Source: Pseudomonas allokribbensis
Lineage (GTDB): Bacteria; Pseudomonadota; Gammaproteobacteria; Pseudomonadales; Pseudomonadaceae
Assembly (NCBI RefSeq): GCF_014863605.1
Contig: NZ_CP062252.1
Coordinates: 5,743,501-5,807,500 of the forward strand
DNA: 64,000 bases
Reading direction: 5' to 3'
Part shown: positions 16,847 to 24,434 of the stretch, one piece after another
Position numbering within the stretch: the stretch's first letter is position 1
How the letters are laid out: the number at the start of each line of letters is the position of its first letter
Position numbers and translations under genes: made by a program
The notes under the pieces: generated by a model
What the model was told of the DNA's origin: nothing
Databases searched by the model: none
The model's input: the letters and a program-made list of their open reading frames with translations, nothing else

Positions 16847-19800
16847 TTGATCTTGGCCAAACCTTTTAACATCAACTCTGAAACTATTCTTACAGCCCCC
16901 ATAACAATTTCCGACATTAACATTCCGTCAAACTCGGCAACGGCCAAAACCGATGCACCGTCCGGTAAAGTTCCCGACCTGAACGATCTGGACAAACTGT
17001 TCGGGGCCATGCGATTTGGCGAGCTGACCGTGAGCCGCCAGACACTTCAGGCGCTGGGGGCCCGGGTCAACGGCGAGGCTATTACAGCGGCCAACACGTA
17101 CTTCCCCGAGCCCGATCAGGCCTTTACCGATGGGCTGGAGTTCGATCCCGCCCAGGTTGAGCAACGGATCAAGTCCGCCGATGGCCAGGAGCGCCAACGG
17201 GTACCGGAGTTACTCTACGAAATCGCCACGCTGCGCTCCCCCGATGCAACCCCACTGCTGCGTGAAATGCCCGCAAGTGACAATGAGCAACCCATACAGA
17301 AAATCAGCAAACTTCTGATCGCCACTCAACAGCTGGATATCCACAGGAGCCCGCTGCCCGAACATCTGCCGAGTTGGGTCGACAAGGCCAAGAGTCGCGG
17401 CATGACCAGCGTGGGCGTGGGGCTACAGGCGTACGGACTGTACAGCGCCTACCAGGGTGCAATCGACGCCCTCAAGAAAGGCGAGACGGGAGAAGTGCTG
17501 ATCAATGTGGGGGGGGCTCTCGCCGAGATCACCTCATTGGGCTTCGAATACGCACTGAACAAGACCGGTGAACAGATGATCCGTCAGGGCTCCATGGCCC
17601 TTGAGCAATTCGGCAAGACCACCATGGGCAAATGGCTGTGCCGGGGCGCAGGCCTGGTCGCCAGCGTGCTGACGCTGCCCTTCGACATCTACACCGCCAT
17701 CAAATCCTTCAACGATGCCGCCAAGGTCCAGGGCAAGGAAGCTCAGGATCTGTATGTCACCGGCGGACTGAGCGTATTCAGCGGCGCACTGTCCATCGCC
17801 CTAGGCTGTGCAGCGCTGATGGGCTTTCAGGCAGCAGGCCCGGTGGGGATTGCGGCAGCGGCGATCATGATTGTCGGTGCCCGAATCTACGGCGCCGCGC
17901 GCATGGTCGACGATATCGACGACTACATCGAGCTGACCGTGCACGAACGCTGGCGTGCCGGCTGGTTTGCATTCACCGGGCAGGACCAGGACAAGGCGCT
18001 GATGGATCGCCACCTGATCGCCAAAACCACGAGCGATTACGCCAAAGCCTTGAAGACCCGCAGCCTCGACTGGCTCGAAAATGAGTTCAAGGAAAGTGTC
18101 GACGTGATCGTCAATGGCCGTTTCGAGGTTACGTTGCAGCCGACTCGCCTTTATCGTTTCCAATGGGATGAAAGCAAAGGCGAAACGCCCTATACCAGCG
18201 AAAATCGCCCTGTCATCAGCGACACGAATGACACCTACGATGCGAAGAAAGGGTTATCAGAGTCGGATGCCGTCATCACCAAGACGAAAAATGACCCGGA
18301 AAAAGGGGTCTTCTGGAACCTGGGCGGCGGCCATGACACGGTGCAAGGCGTTGAGGACAAGCCGAACTTCTTCAGCTATGCCAACGGCCGTAAAACCCTC
18401 GACGGCGGCAACAAGGATGACTCCTTTCTGTTTCAGTCGGCATCCGAAGCGCTGTCTGACGACCCGACCACCGTCAGTGAGCTGTCCGGCGGTGACGGAA
18501 CCGACCTGCTGTGGCTTCAAGGCAAACACCGGCACGAAGACCATGGCGCTCACCCACCGCGCCATATCGGTTTTGACATCGATCTGCAAAACGGCAGGCT
18601 GGCGGTGCGTCCTGCAGACCCGGCGGCTGAACCGGTGCTGCATTCAACATTCAAGTCCATCGAAAAGATCGAGACACTGGCCGGCGCGCTCAACCGCGTG
18701 ACCGGTTCCGACTACGCCGACACCATTGCCGCCAATGGCGATGACCGCGTCGATGCCGGGGCCGGCGATGACCGCATCTCCGTCCGCGGCCTTCATGGCA
18801 CCGTCAATGGAGGCCGCGGCAGCGATACCTACGAAATTGCCCCGAACTGCCTCAAGGTTTCCCTCCACGAGGATGGCCAGGAACCGAGCAAGGTCTATCT
18901 GGGCGTGACGCTTGAAGCCATCCAGCGCTGGTACGTGCGCAATGACGCGCTGGTCATTGAGTCACTGCGCGACGATGACATCCAGTCGCCGATGCGGGAA
19001 CTGGCGCTGGAGGCGGTGTACCGGACGGTCGATGGCAAGCGTTCTCTGCGTAACGACAAGTGGATGTTCATCACGCAGGACGGCTACCACCTGCAGCCGG
19101 CATGGCCGGTTGATACACCGGACCTGACCGACCTGGCCGTGAGTGTCACCGTCCTGACTGCCGGCGTGTCCAAGACCTCTCCGGTGCCGGTCACTGGTCG
19201 CCCTTGCAAGACTTCGAACAAACCGCACTCATACTATTTCGTCTCCCGTCAGATCCATCACACGACCCTGGTGGCAACGCCACACGAAAAGCCGACCCGA
19301 AGCACTCTTTACGTCGACCGCGACAGCACGGAAATCGACGAAGTGCGGGCCGTCTACGTCGTCAGCCAGACAAAACAGAATGCCTTCACCTTCCTCAGCT
19401 ACACGAACGTCCACTTCACCCTCACGTTCCACCAGGGTGGCCTGCTCTCCTTGCACGGTGCCGTTAAAGAAAAACCGGGTCGCAAAAGCAACATGGGTGC
19501 CAGCATCATGGCCTCGGGCTGGCAAGTGGATCACCCCCTGACGCTGATCATGCGGGACGGTGTCTCCTATCACCTCGACGTCCCCCGCAATTCGTATTTC
19601 GACGATGCAAAAAAGCCGGGTTATACCGTCCTGCAAAGCCGCGCCTCATTGAGGGAGCGGGCAGGCCAGTACCTTTTCGTCCGGCCCTCTGTCGAGGAAC
19701 GCATCTTGAAGTCGACTCCGCAGCGGGTCGACTTTCAGACAGCCGAGCACAACGCGACCTACTGGCTGAAAGGGCGATCCGCGCGCTATGAGCTGTTCCC

Positions 19801-20299
19801 CGCCAGCGCAACGTCCATCCGCCTGTCTACGACAGAAGCAGACGCCAGCGTTTCGGGTTCTTCCACCTGGGTCATTCACACACAACATTTACAGGAGCGG
19901 ATCACGCACCGCGACCTCACCATCAAGGACAACCTGCTCAGGATCGGCAGCATCTGGATTCAACTGCCTGACAGCAACGATCCGCAGCTGCCACTGGAAA
20001 CCATCGAAGTCGTGGTCTCCTCGGGAAACCGCTATCGGATCAATGCACTGTTCGAGGTGATCGGTCTGTGCGCCATCGATGCACGAGCCTACACATCGGT
20101 TCAGGCCATCGCCCTGGACGTTCGTGGGCATCAACTGCGTGAAGAGCTTGAGTCCGACGAAGTGTCGGTTCACAACATTCGCCTGAGCGAGACCGCTACC
20201 GACAAGATTTCATACAACGTTGTCACTAACGTCTGGAGTTCCGAATCCACTCCGTCCCGCTCGATCCCTGTCGAGCACCTGATCATCGTCAAGGAATGA
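16847..20299 (+). CDS. Large toxin-like protein: TcdA/TcdB-type pore region plus RTX-like calcium repeats
   Basis: About 1150 residues. Residues ~185-395 resemble the TcdA/TcdB pore-forming domain found in large clostridial toxins and in Mcf/FitD insect toxins: amphipathic and hydrophobic helices (GVGLQAYGLYSAYQG, GAGLVASVLTLPFDIYTAIK, GAALMG-like stretches) ending in DDIDDYIELTVHERWR. Residues ~490-665 hold degenerate RTX calcium-binding nonapeptides (GGGHDTVQG, LDGGNKDDSF, GDDRVDAGAGDDRIS, GGRGSDTY). The last ~480 residues are unassigned. No N-terminal signal peptide. The start is unclear: the frame opens with a TTG at 16847 without a visible binding site, while an ATG six bases earlier is in another frame and soon stops. 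Four bases separate its stop from the next gene, which looks like an enzymatic partner. A secreted or contact-delivered toxin is my inference. Confidence 0.75.
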   Translation: MILAKPFNINSETILTAPITISDINIPSNSATAKTDAPSGKVPDLNDLDKLFGAMRFGELTVSRQTLQALGARVNGEAITAANTYFPEPDQAFTDGLEFDPAQVEQRIKSADGQERQRVPELLYEIATLRSPDATPLLREMPASDNEQPIQKISKLLIATQQLDIHRSPLPEHLPSWVDKAKSRGMTSVGVGLQAYGLYSAYQGAIDALKKGETGEVLINVGGALAEITSLGFEYALNKTGEQMIRQGSMALEQFGKTTMGKWLCRGAGLVASVLTLPFDIYTAIKSFNDAAKVQGKEAQDLYVTGGLSVFSGALSIALGCAALMGFQAAGPVGIAAAAIMIVGARIYGAARMVDDIDDYIELTVHERWRAGWFAFTGQDQDKALMDRHLIAKTTSDYAKALKTRSLDWLENEFKESVDVIVNGRFEVTLQPTRLYRFQWDESKGETPYTSENRPVISDTNDTYDAKKGLSESDAVITKTKNDPEKGVFWNLGGGHDTVQGVEDKPNFFSYANGRKTLDGGNKDDSFLFQSASEALSDDPTTVSELSGGDGTDLLWLQGKHRHEDHGAHPPRHIGFDIDLQNGRLAVRPADPAAEPVLHSTFKSIEKIETLAGALNRVTGSDYADTIAANGDDRVDAGAGDDRISVRGLHGTVNGGRGSDTYEIAPNCLKVSLHEDGQEPSKVYLGVTLEAIQRWYVRNDALVIESLRDDDIQSPMRELALEAVYRTVDGKRSLRNDKWMFITQDGYHLQPAWPVDTPDLTDLAVSVTVLTAGVSKTSPVPVTGRPCKTSNKPHSYYFVSRQIHHTTLVATPHEKPTRSTLYVDRDSTEIDEVRAVYVVSQTKQNAFTFLSYTNVHFTLTFHQGGLLSLHGAVKEKPGRKSNMGASIMASGWQVDHPLTLIMRDGVSYHLDVPRNSYFDDAKKPGYTVLQSRASLRERAGQYLFVRPSVEERILKSTPQRVDFQTAEHNATYWLKGRSARYELFPASATSIRLSTTEADASVSGSSTWVIHTQHLQERITHRDLTIKDNLLRIGSIWIQLPDSNDPQLPLETIEVVVSSGNRYRINALFEVIGLCAIDARAYTSVQAIALDVRGHQLREELESDEVSVHNIRLSETATDKISYNVVTNVWSSESTPSRSIPVEHLIIVKE

Positions 20300-20303
20300 C
20301 ACC

Positions 20304-21983
20304 ATGCGACCTAAACCACCCTCGCTACCCACATCTCCCAAAGGCAGCACGTCCGTCGACTCGCTCACTCAACCACCACGGTTGAGACCCCATGTTCAAG
20401 ATTCGCCGTTACCTCATTCGTTGACTGACCTGACAGCCCTGCATAACCGAACCCCGGGATACGCAACGCCGCCAGCAGGCACGTCCGAACGGCCAGGAAT
20501 CGAGGTATCCGACCTCCCGGTCGCTACCCGTGAAACAGCGACTGGCTTGAACAGCTACCTGTTGAATCCCGGCTTGTTGCGCAACATGCAACCGGCCAAC
20601 GAGGACGGCCTGCGCTATATCGTCGGACGCACATTCGTCGATGTGAAAGACAGCGGCACGGTGTACGTGGAATTCGATACGAACCTGGGTAGCTATCGGG
20701 CAATGGACTTATACAAGAAGTTGTCCCCCGGACCGGTGCTCTACAGAAATGCCGGTGAGTCAACCTGGAGCCCGGACTCACACATCCCTTTGAAACGCCC
20801 CGGGCCGCAGATCAATGACATCGATACCCGACTGCCGGCCAAACAACCGCTGACCACTCCGCTATCTGCGCATGAAGCGACCACTCAACTGTTGAATGAC
20901 TCATTGCTCACGATGTACCCGCTGATGACGCTCGGCCAGCGCGTTGAGCTGCTGCGTTCCTACAACCTGTCGCCACGGCAACACATCCAGTTACACAACG
21001 ATCTGATCACCGATCCGCGAGTGATGCCGGAGTGGGCCGAGCAGCATCACTTGCGCTCCCGGGACGAGAACGACTCGAGCCGCTTCGATCAACTGCACGA
21101 TGAAATCGAACCGCTGCTTTTGCCCGTGAGGAACGGAACACTGCGCAGCAACCTGGTCGACTTCGACAAAAGTGTCACCCGCGAATTTCTCGATGCCTTT
21201 CTGACCCGACTCGGTTACCTGCGCAACAGCAGCGACTGCCTGTACCGCACCGATATTCCGGGCCTGTTCAGGGCCGATGAGCGCACCCCGTTCGAGTTCT
21301 ACAACGACGGACGCATGCTGCCTCGCCTGAAACACCCGCGCGGCGCCACGACCGAGAAACCGATCAGTGCCACGGTCAGCCACCAACTGGTCAAGATGTA
21401 TGGCGGCAGGGGCACCGACGCTCCCGATCCGGAGTACCTGCGTTACAACAGTCAGAGAAACATATATCCCGGCAGGAAACCGGGTGAATCGGACAACGAT
21501 TCGGGGAACTCCGATAACGACTGGTCCGATGTTTCAGACATAGAGCTGGATTCCGAACGCAATTACGAGACGATCCGCCACGATCAGCAGTTCATCTTCT
21601 CTTACGTCATTGATACACGAAGGATGGAAGTGGTCCTCAACGAAGAGAACCACCTGCTCAATCTGGCTGCGCTGGAAAAAAGTGCCTGGTTTCCCGAAGA
21701 CGAACTCGAAGCGTTGATTTCCACGTCGAAGCGGGGCATTGAATCGGAGCGTCTCTGGCTGCTGGACTCGACCTTCACCCGTGCGGCGAAGGTCGATGAT
21801 GTCGCCGCTGAAGCCCAAAGCAGCTACATCGGCAGCGACATCGAGGCGCGGACCCACAGCGGCGTGGCCAATCAACGTGAATACGATGCCTTGATCGATG
21901 CGGTGGCCAGGGCAGGCAAGCCGATCCTTTCACTGCCGAGCGGCAAGGACTGGTTCGCCAACGACATCGTCTGGCCCGAATAA
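20304..21983 (+). CDS. Secreted-effector-like protein with a putative ADP-ribosyltransferase domain
   Basis: 559 residues; the ATG at 20304 has AAGGA eight bases upstream. A proline/serine-rich, probably disordered N-terminus (1-75) leads to a small module at ~93-157 (LLRNMQPANEDGLRY ... SYRAMDLY ... GPVLYRNAGESTW), which recurs in the paralogue at 27075. The C-terminal part has an R-S-E-like pattern: LFRADERTPFEF with Arg323 and Arg327, ISAT at 354-357, the strand FSYVIDTRR at ~432-440 and Glu469 in PEDELEALIS. This closely parallels pertussis toxin S1 (VYRYDSRPPEDVF, STS, catalytic Glu). The ART assignment is my inference from motifs. An acidic low-complexity stretch (residues ~395-420) interrupts it. 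The tail ends in a conserved EYDALIDAVARAGK segment. It follows the pore/RTX gene by four bases and is surely co-transcribed. Confidence 0.72.
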   Translation: MRPKPPSLPTSPKGSTSVDSLTQPPRLRPHVQDSPLPHSLTDLTALHNRTPGYATPPAGTSERPGIEVSDLPVATRETATGLNSYLLNPGLLRNMQPANEDGLRYIVGRTFVDVKDSGTVYVEFDTNLGSYRAMDLYKKLSPGPVLYRNAGESTWSPDSHIPLKRPGPQINDIDTRLPAKQPLTTPLSAHEATTQLLNDSLLTMYPLMTLGQRVELLRSYNLSPRQHIQLHNDLITDPRVMPEWAEQHHLRSRDENDSSRFDQLHDEIEPLLLPVRNGTLRSNLVDFDKSVTREFLDAFLTRLGYLRNSSDCLYRTDIPGLFRADERTPFEFYNDGRMLPRLKHPRGATTEKPISATVSHQLVKMYGGRGTDAPDPEYLRYNSQRNIYPGRKPGESDNDSGNSDNDWSDVSDIELDSERNYETIRHDQQFIFSYVIDTRRMEVVLNEENHLLNLAALEKSAWFPEDELEALISTSKRGIESERLWLLDSTFTRAAKVDDVAAEAQSSYIGSDIEARTHSGVANQREYDALIDAVARAGKPILSLPSGKDWFANDIVWPE

Positions 21984-21995
21984 CCTGAACGCGTC

Positions 21996-22586
21996 TTAAG
22001 CGAACAACTCGCCCTGCAATTCATCGAGCAGCGCCTGGATCGCATCCAGTCGCTGCTGTGGGTCGTCGAGTTGCAGCAGGTCGATCTTGTCTTCCTCGGC
22101 GAACGGCAGCAGATACGCCAACTGATTGGCCAGTGATTGCTGCCCGGCCGCTTCGATGCCCATGTTCAGCGCCTCGACCATCGGGTGCTCGGCCAGGGCC
22201 TTGAGCAGCGCCACCAGATCGGCGTCTTCATCCTGCAAGGGTTGCTCGGGTTCGTCGTCCAGCCACTCGACTTCGGCGACGATCAGTTGATCGCGCTGCA
22301 CTTCGGTGCGCTGCACGATGAACCGGCGCCCGCCCTGCACCCGGATGCCCAGCAGTCCGTTGTCCTGCTGCTGGAAATCGGTGATGCGCGCTTCGCAGCC
22401 GACCATGGCGAAACCTTCGGGGGCGATGCCGACTTCGCTGCCTTCAAGGATGCACACCACGCCGAATCCGCCGCCCTGCTTCATGCAGCGACCGATCATG
22501 TCCAGGTAGCGTGCCTCGAAGATCTGCAAATCCAGGTTGCAGCCGGGAAACAGCACCGTGTTCAGCGGAAAAAGCGGCAGACTCAT
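21996..22586 (-). CDS. Lon N-terminal-domain (LON substrate-binding) protein
   Basis: A stand-alone ~196-residue protein of the Lon N-terminal family, with no ATPase or protease part. It begins with LPLFPLNTVLFPG and contains the FEARYLDMI motif typical of these domains. The role is unknown; a substrate- or partner-binding function is assumed from Lon. I prefer the ATG at 22586 because AAGGA lies seven bases before it; the ATG at 22592 is too close. It lies just downstream of lrgAB on the same strand and convergent with the effector gene. Confidence 0.85.
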   Translation of the reverse strand: MSLPLFPLNTVLFPGCNLDLQIFEARYLDMIGRCMKQGGGFGVVCILEGSEVGIAPEGFAMVGCEARITDFQQQDNGLLGIRVQGGRRFIVQRTEVQRDQLIVAEVEWLDDEPEQPLQDEDADLVALLKALAEHPMVEALNMGIEAAGQQSLANQLAYLLPFAEEDKIDLLQLDDPQQRLDAIQALLDELQGELFA

Positions 22587-22596
22587 AGACATTTCC

Positions 22597-23313
22597 TTAC
22601 ACCACCATCGACACCGCCAACGGCAGGAACACCGCCGTGGCCACGCCCATCAGACTCATCGCCAGCGCCGCGAAGGCGCCGCACTCATCGCTTTCCTGCA
22701 ACGCCACCGACGTACCGACCGCATGCGCCGTCATGCCCAGCGCCATGCCGCGCGCCTCCGGGCTGTGTACCCCGAGGCGGGTCAACAGGGCCGGACCGAA
22801 GATCGCGCCGATCACCCCGGTGATCAACACGAACACCGCGGCCAGCGCCGCGACGCCACCGATCTGCTCGGCTACCAGCATGGCGATCGGCGAGGTCACC
22901 GACTTGGGCGCCATGGTCATCAGGATCATGTGATCGGCACCGAACCACCAGCCCAGCGCCACGCCCATGCCCGTGGCGACCACCCCGCCTATCACCAGCG
23001 TAGTAAAAATCGGCCAGAACAATTGGCGGATGCGCCGCAGATTCAGATACAGCGGCACGGCCAGTGCCACGGTCGCCGGGCCCAGCAGAATGCTGAGGAT
23101 CTCGGTGCTCTTGCGGTACTCGACATAAGTCAGGCCGCAACCCACCAGCACACCGATCACCAACAGCATGGAGACCAGCACCGGTTGCAGGAAAATCCAG
23201 CGGGTTTTCTCGAACGCCGCCAACACCAGTTGATAAGCCCCCAGGGTGATACCGATGCCGAACAGTGGATGGTGAATCACCGAAGCCCAGGCACCTTGCC
23301 AATCGAACAGCAT
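22597..23313 (-). CDS. LrgB/CidB-family membrane protein
   Basis: 238 residues with about seven hydrophobic helices and the LrgB signature (LGPATVALAVPLY, PKSVTSPIAM, AHAVGTSVAL). With its LrgA partner it forms a holin/antiholin-like pair proposed in Staphylococcus to affect murein hydrolase export and in plants to carry glycolate. The start ATG overlaps the lrgA stop by one base, showing coupling. No LytSR or LysR-type regulator gene is adjacent. Confidence 0.9.
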   Translation of the reverse strand: MLFDWQGAWASVIHHPLFGIGITLGAYQLVLAAFEKTRWIFLQPVLVSMLLVIGVLVGCGLTYVEYRKSTEILSILLGPATVALAVPLYLNLRRIRQLFWPIFTTLVIGGVVATGMGVALGWWFGADHMILMTMAPKSVTSPIAMLVAEQIGGVAALAAVFVLITGVIGAIFGPALLTRLGVHSPEARGMALGMTAHAVGTSVALQESDECGAFAALAMSLMGVATAVFLPLAVSMVV

Positions 23314-23675
23314 CAGGATTCCTCCGAATGCGGGGCGTGACGCTTGACCAGCCGTTGCATCAGCACACCGGCGAAGGCCATGGACAGAATCAGTGAGACC
23401 ACCAGCGCACCGACGATGGCCCAGAAATCGGCGGCAATGGCCGTGGCGTAAACCATCACGCCCACCGCCGGCGGCACCAGCAGCAACGGCAGATAACGCA
23501 ACAGACTGCCGGCGGCGAGATTCAGCGGCTCGCCGACTTCACCGCGCACGATCAGGAACACCAGCAACAGCAAAAGGCCGATGATCGGCCCCGGCAGCAC
23601 CGGCAACAGCAAATGATTGAGGGCGGTGCCGAGCAATTGAAACAGCACCAGCATGGTCAGGCCGCGTAGCAACAT
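23313..23675 (-). CDS. LrgA/CidA-family holin-like membrane protein
   Basis: 120 residues with four hydrophobic helices, the PGPIIGLLLLL motif and a basic C-terminus (RLVKRHAPH), all typical of LrgA/CidA. A good GGAG stands seven bases before the ATG at 23675. It is the first gene of the lrgA-lrgB-LonN unit and divergent from the MaoC gene. Confidence 0.9.
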   Translation of the reverse strand: MLLRGLTMLVLFQLLGTALNHLLLPVLPGPIIGLLLLLVFLIVRGEVGEPLNLAAGSLLRYLPLLLVPPAVGVMVYATAIAADFWAIVGALVVSLILSMAFAGVLMQRLVKRHAPHSEES

Positions 23676-23868
23676 CCGTCATCTCCGTCCGACATCCCGC
23701 CAAGCACGGGCCGGGCATTATAAGCACGCCAGCGCTATGGATCGGCATTCGCCAAAAGCATGGTCGGTTGACCTGAGCAAATCGTCATGATGATCTACAG
23801 TGGTTCGCAGGGCGGTCAAATCCCCCACCTGAAAAACTATAAAACCGATGAACCCAAGGAGAGTCTCA

Positions 23869-24324
23869 ATGCCCTATGTTCCAGTTGCAGAGCTCAAAGA
23901 TTATGTCGGCAAGGAACTCGGACGTTCCGAATGGCTCACTATCGATCAGGAGCGCATCAACCTGTTCGCCGAAGCCACCGGGGATTATCAGTTCATCCAT
24001 GTCGACCCGGTCAAAGCCGCGCAAACGCCATTTGGCAGCACCATTGCACACGGTTTCCTGTCGTTGTCGCTGATCCCCAAACTGATGGAAGACATCCTGA
24101 TCCTGCCGCAAGGCGTGAAGATGGTGGTCAACTACGGCCTGGACAGCGTGCGTTTCATCCAGCCGGTCAAGGTCAATTCCAAAGTCCGGCTCAAGGTCGA
24201 TCTCGGTGAAGTGACCGAGAAGAAACCTGGCCAGTGGCTGCTCAAGGCCACCGCCACCCTGGAGATCGAAGGCTCGGACAAACCGGCCTACATCGCCGAA
24301 CCGCTGTCGCTCTGCTTCGTCTGA
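23869..24324 (+). CDS. MaoC-family (R)-enoyl-CoA hydratase
   Basis: 151-residue single hot-dog-fold hydratase. The hydratase-2 motif is present: the catalytic Asp and His lie in ATGDYQFIHVDP, and the following TIAHGFLSLSL completes the active site. Such enzymes hydrate trans-2-enoyl-CoA to (R)-3-hydroxyacyl-CoA, linking beta-oxidation with polyhydroxyalkanoate or other routes. AAGGAGAG lies six bases upstream of the ATG at 23869. No phaC or fatty-acid genes are nearby, so the physiological substrate cannot be read from context. Confidence 0.9.
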   Translation: MPYVPVAELKDYVGKELGRSEWLTIDQERINLFAEATGDYQFIHVDPVKAAQTPFGSTIAHGFLSLSLIPKLMEDILILPQGVKMVVNYGLDSVRFIQPVKVNSKVRLKVDLGEVTEKKPGQWLLKATATLEIEGSDKPAYIAEPLSLCFV

Positions 24325-24434
24325 GTGCCGGGATGCGAAGCGGCTCACGCTGTTTCGCATCCACTCCCCTCTGCCGGCTGTATAAGGTCACATAGCTGCG
24401 GCATACTCGGTCGCCTAATTGCCCGGATCCCGCT

